Below are positions 35,129 to 45,270 of a stretch of 64,000 bases of DNA, in pieces (the first letter of the stretch is position 1; each line of letters starts with the position of its first letter). Below the pieces are notes generated by a model. That model was not told where the DNA came from and did not search any database. It worked only from the letters and a program-made list of their open reading frames with translations. The stretch is from Carex sylvatica. Lineage: Eukaryota; Streptophyta; Magnoliopsida; Poales; Cyperaceae. The stretch is from contig CAXKVR010000044.1 of the NCBI GenBank assembly GCA_964058845.1, positions 288,162 through 352,161 on the forward strand, read 5' to 3'. The translations under genes and the position numbers were made by a program.

Positions 35129-35389
35129 CGTCTTTTATTTGTCTCCGTAAGTATATTCAAATTGATCTCCGTCTTGTGTTAATTGCTTTGAAGAATGATT
35201 AAAATTAACACAACCTAACACAACTTGGGTTAATTATGAAATTGCTGAAATTCATGTCTAATTTTACTTATAAGTTACCCAATTTCGCTCAAATTCTGAA
35301 ATTTCTGAAGTTCATACCTAACACAACTTGGTCTACTACTACTGCAATATCAAACTGATCACACGAAACCCTTTTAAAATACTAGGAGG

Positions 35390-35705
35390 ATTATATGGAG
35401 TCAATTAAGAAGCTACATGAGAAATAGAAGATACACCAACAATCCATTGAGAAAACCCGAGCTGGACAGGAGGTTAGTATTAACTGTTAACTTTTGTTCT
35501 ACCTTTGATGTTCAAAAATCTAAAGTAAGTGCTTGTACAATTCTTACATGTGTCTTTCTCTACAGATTCTGACAAAAACAAAAATCAGATGAGCTATTAG
35601 AGGTGAGAAACATGCTCGAGAATGAAAAGAACTTGAGGCAATCATCTTAAGATGAGATTGTTGACCATAGAAATCAAGCACAACACTAGAAAAAAAATGA
35701 GGTGT
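35390..35705 (+). pseudogene. Unidentified coding fragment in CACTA
   Basis: One frame reads YMESIKKLHEK, stop, KIHQQSIEKTRAGQE up to a donor (GAG/GTTAGT near 35473). After an acceptor (CTACAG near 35567), a shifted frame gives SDELLEVRNMLENEKNLRQ. Both are charged and coiled-coil-like and interrupted by stops. I do not recognise the source gene. The intron-like spacing suggests captured genomic DNA, not a processed copy. Confidence 0.35.
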
Positions 35706-36494
35706 GCAATCATATTTTCTTCATAATGTTTTATGCGAATAGTGCCACTAAATATTACGATCATTGTTTGTTTTTACTATTGCCATAGTTATTGGGTTTA
35801 GTTACATCTTTTCTAACATTAAATCACATCCTTGTATTCTATACTTGTGCAAATTCTAAAAATTCTTGTATTGGTCCGTGTTTGAGGGAGAGGTCTTTAA
35901 AATCCCATTGTGCATCTGTTAGTGATTGCTGATTTCTACTACAATGTTCTTGGTATTGCTCCAACATTTACATTTTTGGTATTGGTTTCTATAGGTGGGG
36001 CTTTTACACAAACACCTTGCGAGCTATATTACTATTGGGCTATTATTTGTTGTTCTTTTGCTATTTAATTAACATAAATTGAACTATGATGCGTCAGAAA
36101 CTGTAATTAAGATGGTGCATTTACTAGAACATTTCTTGTTAGATGAATTTTCTGTGAAGCATTTACTCGAACGCCTTGCAGGCTATGTTATATTTGGGTG
36201 CTACAACAAGAAGCAACATAATTTATCCATGTCAGGCTATGCTATACTGCCTTTTTGTATCAACAAATCTAGCCTGACCAATGCAGCTCTTAGTGTATAT
36301 ACATAGGGACCTTTTGTTTGTACTCATATGTAACAGTACTGGATGGAAGAGTACCAAATCTGTAACAACACTGGTACCGGTCAGTACACTTGTATTTGCC
36401 CTCGTCAGAGAGATTAGTTTCAATTTTGTGAGGTCAAACTGTCGATTTTGATGGGCCTTTCATTAATATTCATATTTTATGAATAAATTTTCAG

Positions 36495-36590
36495 GCAAGA
36501 AAGGCTACAAGCACTAGTGAGAGGCCATATGGTAAGGAAGCAAGCCATGATAACTCTGCGGTGCATGCAGGCCCTGGTCACACTAGGACC
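36495..36590 (+). pseudogene. Captured exon fragment of an IQD (IQ67-domain) gene
   Basis: Directly after a splice-acceptor-like TTTTCAG (36488-36494), one frame reads LQALVRGHMVRKQA followed by MITLRCMQALV. This is the core of the plant IQ67 domain, which has overlapping calmodulin-binding IQ motifs and the LRCMQALV signature. In IQD genes a conserved intron lies just upstream of this segment, consistent with the acceptor here. Downstream the frame degenerates at TLGPGPMNA. It lies inside the CACTA element between the LINE and a solo LTR, so I infer transposon capture of a host gene piece. Confidence 0.75.
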
Positions 36591-37082
36591 AGGTCCAATG
36601 AATGCACATGCTAATTACAAGGTCTAATTAGTAATTGTCACATCTTCTCTTAATCAGTCCCAAAAAAATCTGCAATCTCACTCTTAATCAGTCTCTAAAA
36701 ATGCTAATTACAAGTTAACTTACTATGTTCTTTGCTTCCTGGTATCCAGATCAACCTCTGGATTAATATGGTGAGGTAAAATTTGGAAGAGGTGCTGATT
36801 TGTTTAAGGTAAAACCTATGTATTTACTAGCTATACATTTATATGCATTACACCTATATATTTACATAAAAATTGATGTACTCAGTTTACTTAACCTAAC
36901 TAGTATAGTAAGCAGGGCATAAGAATAAGTTTAGTTTTGACCAACATGTGTAAAATAATGAGTAGTATTGCCCTAGCAGTAAAATAAAAAGAATAAAGGG
37001 CATTTCTGTAAAATAAGTAAAAAAAAAAGGGTCTACTGACAAAATATGAAACAAGAGCATGCAGAATATAAATGAATATATC

Positions 37083-37181
37083 TTTTTTCTGAAAAATCGT
37101 GAGGGAGAATCGAACTCTCGACCTTTGGGTACAACAACTCTAAGATTTTTTCCTAGCCAATTGTGCTACCTCCCCTTTCTC
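37083..37181 (-). mobile_element. tRNA-derived retroposon (SINE-like)
   Basis: The 99-bp insert is flanked by a perfect 18-bp duplication, AATATAAATGAATATATC (37065-37082 and 37182-37199). On the minus strand it has a tRNA-like head, with box A TAGCACAATTGGCTAGG and box B GAGTTCGATTC preceded by AAGGTCG. It ends in CAGAAAAAA, a short A-tail at the end expected for target-primed reverse transcription. The acceptor and T stems are imperfect, so it is not a functional tRNA. It may be a very short SINE or a single retroposed tRNA-like RNA. Confidence 0.85.
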
Positions 37182-37627
37182 AATATAAATGAATATATCA
37201 AGGTCACTTGTCTTATGTAGTTATGTTACTGTACTTATACCATATCAGCACCAAACATCAAAACAAAAAACAAAGCAACTGGTATTAGGGGTACAAAGAC
37301 AAAAATTGAATAGAATCCTGAATTTTTGATTTGATTTGTTATGATACGGAAAGAATAATCAAATCGTTGTATTTAAGATGAAAATTTTCTTTTTCTTTTG
37401 TTATGATAAGGATTCTTTTTCCTGCATTGATATATTTTGTATGGTACAATGCTTTTCATTTTTGTATTGAGATGTAATGATATTTTGTTGAATTTTTGTA
37501 TTGAGATGTAATGATATTTTATTGGATTTAAGATGTGTAAATTCTTTTTATAAAGGCGAAGCAACATGGTAGAGTGAATATTGGGAGAAGGATTGAGAGA
37601 AGCAACATTCGTAGAGCGAATATTGAC

Positions 37628-40147
37628 TGTGACATTATGAATTTTAGAATCGTAAATCTAATAATAAATATAGAAAAACGGTCCAGTGCGGATGGATGAC
37701 CCGCACTGCGGGTGGCTTCAACCGCACTGAGACAAGTTCCTGAAGTTGCCGAATTTTCGTTAAGTACTGAATGCGGATGGGAGCATCTGCACTGGCCTCA
37801 GTGCGTCCGCACTAGGCTCGGACATTTTTCTGCGCCGTGAGTGCGGCTGGACGGATCCGCAGTGCGGATGATTGATCCGCACTGGGGTGTGTTTGTTATT
37901 TGCGCAGTGAATGCGGCTGGATGGATCCGCAGTGCGGATGAGTGAACCCGCACTGGGGTGTATTATGTGCTATTTTTGATATTTTTGAGGGACTTATTCG
38001 CAAAATGGATTTCTCTCTTTCGTTTCTTCTTTTTAATAAATAAAACATTATATAAGGGCCTATTTGTAACAAAAAATTTCAAGTTTGGTAATATTATAAA
38101 AATGGAGGGGTATATGTGCAAAATTCCAAATATTAATCAAAACATTTCCTTTCTCCTTCTTTCATTTCCACCGAACCATTGAAGTAAATATTTCGTGAGG
38201 TTAGGGTTGGCCGAACCAAAAGGGAAAGAGAGAGAGAGAGAGAAATTAAGCGCGGAAACTGATCGGACTGACCGGAAAATCGAGATTCGAGCTGAATTGA
38301 CGATCCTTGATCAATTAGAAAGCTTCAATTTGATATATATTTCTCCCTGGTAATTTTTTGAAAAACCCTAATTTATTCGATTTATTCGATTTGTCATGAT
38401 TTCGGTTGAAACTTGTGATTAGGGTTTCGTAATCGAGTTCTAGCTCGATTAGTTGTTAATTTGTGATAATTGATACGATTTATCTTCCTTTTCTCTTGGA
38501 AACCCTAATTTTAATTGATTGGTTATATTTTGGTGAAATTCGAATTCGAATTTGATTTGAAACGTTATAACTCGATAATCGAATTGATTTGCTTGTGGAA
38601 TTTGGAATTGAACTAGGGTTTTGGGGTTGGATTGAAATGGAAAGGAATTATGATAGTTTCAAGTGAAACTCTGGAAATTGTTGGAATTAATCGAGTTATA
38701 ACTTCGTAAAACATATCGATTCATGTTGTTTATTCAGGACTACCGATTGAATTGGAATTCGAATTAGGGTTTGGTAATGGTGTTGACTTATCCGATATTA
38801 ATCGAACGCGTTAATCGAATTTAACGTGTAAAATAGGTGGTAATCATACGAGGCAAAGGATTTCTGGATCGTTCGAGACGCCTGAGCCTTAGTCGAGCGT
38901 GCTATTACTCAGGTGCGGGGTTTCTGGACTTGTTTGATATTTTATATTCAGGAATTAAACTGTGTTTTGATTCATATGCATTGCATTGCCCAAATAAAGT
39001 GAAACTCGAATTGTTTAATCTGATTGATTTGCATGCTGGTATGGTTATTATTTGTGTTGATCTGAATGATCTGATTTTGGAATTAAAGTCACCGTGCTTT
39101 ATATCACCATCGGTTGGTGGATATGGTATTATGGTCATCCACCGTGATGACGTCACCCAGGGGGTGAATCCGGATTTGTCAAAGTCTAATGCATGGACGT
39201 TTGACGCTCAGTGTTCTAAAGCTTTAGATCGTCTGGCCCTCGGCAGTTCCCAGTACCGGTTGGGACGAGGGGTAAGTGACTTTGTATTATGATTTTGGTT
39301 ATGGGTGACTGTGTATCGGAGGTATTACCCAGGGGGTAATGCGTTTGGATGGTCAATTGGATTTATATGGATTTTCCGGATATGAATTGGAACCAGACTT
39401 TTAATTAAACAGTTAAGCCTGTAACTACAGATGAGTGTCATGAGAAAAGGTTTTACCTGGCGCAGTCGTCTGTAGGTGTCTGTAACCCTACAGATGAGTG
39501 GGAACGAATTGGGGTCCAGTTTGGTGGAACATCTGTAGTTACTACCAGATATTCTGAAATCGAGTTAAACCAAATATTGTGTGCTTGAATTTCATCTTGG
39601 CAATTCCTGAATTTTGATTTCATTTGGATAAATGTTGTCGGGTTTGTGCATTTATGTTTATATATGATTATAAACTGATTTGAGCTTTATTTGTGTTTAC
39701 TTTTTGAATATAATCTTTGATTGCAAGTCCAGGGACGATTTGTGGCAATTTATCGCACTGAGAATTCAATTCTCATCCCCTCTTTTGGGTTAATTTTTCA
39801 GGTACCGGTTCGGCGGATCCGAGAGAGACACGAGGTCGGTAGGCCTGGTTTTCACCGTTGCTTAGCTGTCTGGTATTGTGACTAGAGACATGTATAGATT
39901 TATGTTTTGATTGTATATATATATGTGTTCTCTATGTCATTTGGTGATACGTATCCATCGAGATACGGATTTTGTATGATATTACCTGACCAGTTGGGAT
40001 TTGTGAACTGTTTTTCTTATTTATTTGTTTGTTTTGTTGGTGTGTTTTGCTTTCTATTATATCGTACTTGCCTTGTAGGCATACGGGCAACCGTATGTCT
40101 ACGGCAGGAGGCACCCGTCACGCCTCGTGGAGCTGCGGGGTGTGACA
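37628..40147 (+). mobile_element. Solo LTR, gypsy-like (copy 2), inside CACTA
   Basis: A 2520-bp element beginning TGTGACATTATG and ending GGGGTGTGACA, with a perfect 5-bp duplication TTGAC (37623-37627 and 40148-40152). Its first 700 bp are very close to copy 1 (2500-3200), including the GTGCGG array and the AAGCGCGGAAACTGATCGG block, whereas the distal half is closer to copy 3 (CAGTACCGGTTGGGACGAGGGG). This is a mosaic relationship. Frames inside it, such as one of 151 codons at 38837-39292, are not conserved coding sequence. Confidence 0.92.
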
Positions 40148-40549
40148 TTGACACTCATAAAGAATGTGTTATATAAATTAGTATGTGTTATATGCGAATA
40201 TTGGCATTCAAGTATTTTTCTTATTAATTAGGATGTGTTGTATAGATTATTTTGTTGATTAATGAGGTATATAATTTTGGGATTATATTCTCTTTTAATT
40301 GCAAAAAATGTGGAGGGCTAAACAATTGCAAAAAAAGTTGCTGCCAAAATTTATAACGATACACTTACGGTTATAATTACAAACAATTAGCAAAAATCAT
40401 TACAAAATAGATAAACACATCAAATTTTACTTAGAGTTTTTAATCTAATATATTATTTTATATATCTCAATTAAATACTAATTTGCTACCGTGATTTACT
40501 TTTGTTAAAAAAATCTCAAATAAACAGAAACATTTATGTTTCTAGTGAC

Positions 40550-40985
40550 TTAATATTTCCAACGGTAGCTCTTGAAAATAATAAATTCAATTATAAAATA
40601 ATATAAACTGAATCAATAAAATATTTTCAAGAGCATATTGATCCAGTATTTCCATGATCTTTCAATATAAAAGAATATAAATGGTCGAAAAATACATTTT
40701 CAAAAGTGGCTCTTGGAAATAATATATCTCACTATTTTCAAAGTATTTCTAAGCGCATGGTGTGAGGTATTTTCATGGGCTATCAATTAAATATAGTATT
40801 ATGTATGTATGGCCGGTAATGGATCATGGAAAATCATTTGCAATGGTGGATAAGAAATATTTCCAAAGGCAGTCAGGGGGATTTCGATGTGCTACTATTT
40901 TCATGGGTCTACCGTTGAAAATTGTTAAATGTATCAGCAAAAGCTATTTTATTTCCAAGAGCTCGTTCTTCCTTTGAAAATAAGA
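40550..40985. repeat. CACTA right sub-terminal repeats
   Basis: TATTTCCAACGGTAGCTCTT, TTTTCAAGAGCATATTG, GTGGCTCTTGGAAATA and ATTTCCAAGAGCTCG mirror the left sub-terminal block. Confidence 0.8.
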
Positions 40986-41643
40986 TATGCTATCTATGAA
41001 AAAGGCAAAAATTCTAATAGTGTGTTGTTGTTGTGTTGAGCATTGCAAAAGCACACCTCAATGGTGGTAAGATTGCTGGCACCGTTTCATCAGCCGTCGT
41101 CATGGCTTCATCCCGAAAGCTTCCGACGAATGAAATTAACTATTATCTATATTTAATGATTTTTTATAGAAATTTATTACAACCAATCTATTAGGCCCGT
41201 AATATTGGTGGAGCATGAGTCTGATGTCATTTGCGATTTGAACGGTCATTTCTATTAATACCTTAAAAAAATATATAATTTTAAAGATGTATCCGCATTA
41301 AATTTTCTGTCAAAATTGTCCCGACCGTCAGGCTCACGGACGGTCCAATTCCCTAGCGGACCGCCAGTGACAGGGGCGCCCCACTAGGGATCAGACCGCC
41401 CCTGGTTCGGGTGGTCCACCTTTTTTTTTTTTTTTTTTTTTAAGGGAGAGAGATGTTAATATTTGTATTTAAATAATTTTGTGAATAAATTTTTTTCTTG
41501 TTTAGAGTGTATATCAAAAAAAAAATAAGACATTTGATATATTTATGAAATGATGTCGTAACTCTTTATAACTTTGATTGATTTGATTTGTCAGTTGGAT
41601 AACACAAGTCTAAAGATAGCACTAATTAAGAATTTGACATTAA

Positions 41644-41645
<2 letters not shown>

Positions 41646-41690
<45 letters not shown>
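41646..41690. repeat. (AT)n microsatellite
   Basis: About 40 bp of pure AT repeat, grading into CATATATACATATA words. Confidence 0.95.
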
Positions 41691-41700
<10 letters not shown>

Positions 41701-41707
41701 ACATATA

Positions 41708-42052
41708 GAGGTTGGTTACTATGCTTATATAAGCCGAAATTTTTATATATACCCAAAAAAAATATAAAATTACGGAATCTACCCACTGTTTGAATGAAAT
41801 TCGAAAAATGCCCAATCCGGTTATCCAATAACCGGATTTGAGATAAATGTCCGGTAAACGGTGCACCGGACTTTTTTTTTTTTTTTTTTTTTTTGAAAAA
41901 AAAATTATATTTCCGGTTAACGGTGCACCGGACTTTTTTTTTTTTTTTTTTTTTTTGAAAAAAAAATTATATTTCCGGTTAACGGTGCACTGGACTTTTT
42001 TTTTTTTTTTTTTTTTTGAAAAAAAAATTATATTTCCGGTTAACGGTGTACC

Positions 42053-42083
<31 letters not shown>

Positions 42084-43294
42084 CAGAAATTTTTTTTTAA
42101 ACAGAATTTTTTTTTTATTAAAATATTAGAAATGTTGAATATATTTCTTTGAAAATAAATGGAATACAATATAATTTGATTTATTAGAAAGACTACAATA
42201 AATAACCCGGATCAATATTTTTCAACCCGAATTTTTCGCGGCCGTAAGAAAAATTAATATATTTTTAATGGTTGTTATTCAAAAAGAATTCTCAAAATAG
42301 ATACAACTTTTAATAAATTAAATGTACTAGAAAGATCACAATATTTTCTGAATTATCTAGAAGTGACTTTTTAATCGGAATCAATAACTCAGAATCTAAG
42401 CATTTTTATTTTTTCCCAATAACACATAAAAAAATATACTAATTTTTCTTACGGCCGCGAAAAATTCGGCATGAAAAATATTGATCCGGGTTATTTGTTG
42501 CTCTAATAAATCAAATTATATTGTATTCCATCTATTTTCAAAGAAATATATTCAACATTTCTAATATTTTAATAAAAAAAAAATTCTGTTTAAAAAAAAA
42601 TTTCTGTAAAAAAAAAAAGAAAAAAAAAAGAAGAAGTCCGGTGCACCGTTAACCGGAAATGTAATTTTTTTTCAAAAAAAAAAAAAGTCCGGTGCACCGT
42701 TAACCGGAAATGTAATTTTTTTTCAAAAAAAAAAAAAAAAAAAAAAAAATTCGGTGAACGGTTAACCGGAAATTTGTCTCAAATCCGGTTATTGGATAAC
42801 CGGATTGGGCATTTTTCGAATTCCATTCAAACAGTGGGTAGATTCCGTAATTTTATATTTTTTTTGGGTATTTATAAAAATTTCGGTTATATAAGCATAT
42901 CTCTACATATGCTTATAACTCATTTTTGTGTTTCCAATGTTCAAATGGTCGATCTGAACCGTTAGATATGATCTTTATATTAAAATGTGCTTGGAGACTA
43001 AATTTTATATTTTTCTGAATTTTTTTACTATTTATTAAGTAACTTTGAAAATCGCTGATCCAACGGTGGCTGCACAAAACAGTAAAATCAGCAGCCACCA
43101 TTGGATTAATAATTTTCAAAGTGGCTTAATAAATAGTAAAAAAATTCATAAAAATATAAAATTTAGTCTCCAAGCACATATTAATATAGATATCACATCT
43201 AACGGTTCAGATCGACCATTTGGACATTGGAAACACAAAAATGAGTTATAAGCATATGTGGAGATATGCTTATATAAGCATAGTAGCCAACCTC
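41708..43294. mobile_element. MITE split by the palindromic element
   Basis: The left end GAGGTTGGTTACTATGCTTA and, after the insertion, CATATCTCTACATATGCTTA are matched in complement by the right end (TAAGCATATGTGGAGATATG and CATAGTAGCCAACCTC). The inverted repeats are about 190 bp and include GATCGACCATTTG-type and GTGCTTGGAGACTAAATTT words. Without the insertion it is about 425 bp. Its own target-site duplication is obscured by the AT repeats. Confidence 0.8.
41734..42886. mobile_element. Palindromic element with GGTGCACC plus T-tract repeats
   Basis: A 1153-bp element made of two inverted arms of about 500-540 bp around a loop of about 170 bp (42264-42432). Ends CCGAAATTTTTATA and AAAAATTTCGG; perfect 9-bp duplication TTATATAAG (41725-41733 and 42887-42895). 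In each arm, repeats of about 60 bp combine CCGGTTAACGGTGCACCGGA with T17-T22 and GAAAAAAAAATTATATTT: four in the left arm and about three in the right. It lies inside the MITE at 41708-43294. Apparent frames of Phe, Lys and Tyr runs in either direction come from the homopolymer tracts and are not genes. Confidence 0.88.
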
Positions 43295-43314
43295 CATATA
43301 CATATATATACATG

Positions 43315-43720
43315 GGAACTTGCTAGCATGTTATGCGTAGCATAGAGGACCTCTATGCAACGGCTCAATATTCGACTTTTCAAAATTCTAACGGTCGATC
43401 CGAACTGTTCATCTTGTTCTTTATATTAATATGTATTTGGAGACCAAATTTTACATTTTTTGGAATTTTTTTACTATTTTTTTAGATTTATTGAAAATCA
43501 CTTTTTTTTTTATGTCCAGATTTGCTGAAAACAGCGATTTTCAATAAATCTAAAAAAATAGTAAAAGAGTTCCAAAAAATATAAAATTTAGTCTCCAAAC
43601 ACATATTAATATGTAGAACAAGATGAACGGTTCGGATCGACCATTAGGATTTTGAAAAGTCAAATATTGAATCGTTGCACGGAGGCCCTCTATGCTATGC
43701 ATAGCATGCTAGCATATTCC
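43315..43720. mobile_element. MULE-type MITE
   Basis: A 406-bp element with ends GGAACTTGCTAGCATG and CATGCTAGCATATTCC, extending inward through long inverted repeats (GGTCGATCCGAACTGTTC / GAACGGTTCGGATCGACC). A perfect 10-bp duplication TATATACATG flanks it (43305-43314 and 43721-43730). Confidence 0.87.
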
Positions 43721-44154
43721 TATATACATGTATTGTATTATATATACATACACATATATTATACATATACATATATTATACATATGTATAATATATACAT
43801 AGCCCATGCGGCAGCATTTGCAGCGCATGCGCCGTATTTGATCTCTGCTGGTAAATCAGCAAGTCTGGACTGATACATGGACCAAACTGTAAAAGTGATT
43901 ACACCAGAATGTAGAGCATTAAAAAATAAATTGACACAAATTTCAATTTATTTGAATTTTTCTACTGTTAGTTATGAATTTTCAAAGTTCAGCTTTCGAA
44001 GAAACTTTAAACATCCATAACTTTGGCTAGGAAAGTCGGATTTACGCATATGACCACTTTTCGGAAAGGAGGGGACGAGACGGATCCAAACATCAGAATT
44101 TTAAAAAAATATCGTTTAGTGCCTCAAAAACTCAATTTAAGTTTTTGTACGACG

Positions 44155-44370
44155 GTAGACGTTGGATCAGCGATTTTCAAAGTGGCTTAATAAATAGTAA
44201 AAAAAATCAGAAAAATATAAAATTTGGTCTCCAAGCACATTTCAATATAGAGATCACATCTAACGGTTCATATCAACTTTTTGAATTTTAAAACTATAGA
44301 TATGAGCGCGAATGAAAATATTCCCTTTTAATTCGCGAAGTAGCGTAGCCTTACTCTATATATATATACA
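44155..44370. mobile_element. MITE remnant
   Basis: A single arm related to the right arm of the MITE ending at 43294: AGCGATTTTCAAAGTGGCTT, AATTTGGTCTCCAAGCACAT and ATCACATCTAACGGTTCA. The segment 43735-44150 shows no recognised feature. Confidence 0.5.
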
Positions 44371-45270
44371 TATATTATAAAAAATGAGTTTATAAAAATC
44401 CTATTTATAGTGCAAAAAAAAATGCAGGGTGATTTTGTATAATGCGGGAGTGCAAAAAAAAAAAGATTTTTACAAAAGTAAACGCCGCCGCATTAAGAAT
44501 CAATGTCAAATTCTTAATTAGTGTTATATTTAGACTTGTGATATCCAACTGACAAATCAAATCAAAGTTATAAAATGTTACGACATCATTCATAAATATA
44601 TCAAATGTCTTATTTTTTGGCATACACCCTAAACAAAAAACTTATTTTTTGGCATACACCCTAAACAAAAAAATTAAAAAAATTAAATTTAAATTAGATC
44701 TCTAAAAAAAAGTCTAAAAAAAAAAAAAAATGGACCACCCGGACCAGGGGCAGTCTGGTCCCTAGTGGGGCGCCCCTGTCAAGGGCGGTCCGCTAGGGGA
44801 TTGGGCCGCCCGTGGGCCTAGCGATCGGGATAATTTTGACAAAAAATTTAATACGGGAGCATCTTTAAAATTATATATTTTTTTAGAGTATTAATAAAAA
44901 TGGCCGCGATTTGAATTACTAAACCCCCTATTATAATTATAATTGCTTCCAAAGTTTTGGAGGGATCATAAACTGGATTAGCGACCAATTAATTTCTAAA
45001 GGGCATGAGCTTGTCTGCCTGGCGTTATTACCTGTGACATTCTTTTATACGGACTGTGCAAGAAAGATGAACTGATAAGACAATGGATTTTCTAATTAGA
45101 AGGGCATAGTTGTCAGTTTTAATTTTATAATAATTGAATAAAAGATTAAATAAATAAAAAGGGATATAAGAAAAAATGTTAAATTTGTATGGGAATATTG
45201 GCTATTATAGTGTTCTCACGAGGAAATTGGTTATTTTAAAAGTTTGCATGGGTATTCCAGAAATTTTTCC

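Larger units (their letters stand above)
27178..35165 (-). mobile_element. L1-type LINE, dead and interrupted
   Basis: Read on the minus strand: ORF1 (35128-33039, three frames), endonuclease (32991-32155), a foreign insertion (about 30110-32150), reverse transcriptase (30095-28253) and the C-terminal zf-RVT region (28213-27359), ending near a poly(A)-like tract (T-rich on + at 27178-27212). All frames contain stops or shifts, so the element is inactive. It lies within the CACTA element. I could not fix the target-site duplication. Confidence 0.85.
26590..41022. mobile_element. CACTA element, 14.4 kb including nested insertions
   Basis: The left end CACTACTAGAATTCACACTA and the right end GGCAAAAATTCTAATAGTG are inverted repeats with the diagnostic CACTA/TAGTG termini. 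A 3-bp duplication TGT flanks it (26587-26589 and 41023-41025). Sub-terminal repeats of the TTTCCAAGAGCT / GGAAATA type fill 26620-27020 and 40550-40985. No TNP2-like transposase is recognised. The interior holds a LINE, an LTR-like insertion, gene fragments including an IQD exon, a tRNA-derived retroposon and a solo LTR. Without the clear insertions it is about 4 kb, so it is non-autonomous. Confidence 0.87.
41243..44905. mobile_element. Fold-back MULE with about 400-bp terminal inverted repeats
   Basis: The ends are inverted: GGTCATTTCTATTAATACC at the left matches the complement of AGTATTAATAAAAATGGCC at the right. Homology continues through AAAAATATATAATTTTAAAG, CGGACGGTCCAATTCCCTAG / CTAGGGGATTGGGCCGCCC, GTGGGGCGCCCCTGTCA and ATTTGATTTGTCAGTTGGAT, to about 41645 and 44495. 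A perfect 10-bp duplication GCGATTTGAA flanks it (41233-41242 and 44906-44915), as in MULEs. No transposase is seen. It contains an AT microsatellite, two MITEs and a palindromic element. Confidence 0.88.
25991..45270. mobile_element. MULE-like element, 19.3 kb including nested insertions
   Basis: Terminal inverted repeats of about 240 bp: GGAAAAATTTCCAGTATACC at the left matches the complement of the right end, GGTATTCCAGAAATTTTTCC, and homology continues through GCCAATTTCC, CACTATAATAGCCAATAT, TTCAATTATTATAAAAT and CTTGCACAGTC. Flanks AACATATAA (25982-25990) and AACAAATAA (45271-45279) are a 9-bp duplication with one mismatch. The flanks themselves are the two halves of a MITE that is complete at its other end (to about 45890). 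Without the CACTA (26590-41022) and the fold-back element (41243-44905) only about 1.2 kb remains, so it is non-autonomous. The GC-richer core (26410-26589 plus 41023-41140) may be captured host sequence, not recognised. Confidence 0.75.

Noticed and set aside
33602..35182. Plus-strand frames opposite the LINE ORF1
   Set aside because: Shadows of the minus-strand LINE coding region, which has the recognisable motifs.
38837..39292. 151-codon open frame on the plus strand
   Set aside because: It lies inside solo LTR copy 2 and is not kept open in the other two copies; chance frame.
41645..42169. Long frames of Phe, Lys, Tyr and Ile in both directions
   Set aside because: They are products of homopolymer and AT-dinucleotide tracts inside the palindromic element and the microsatellite; no protein-like composition.
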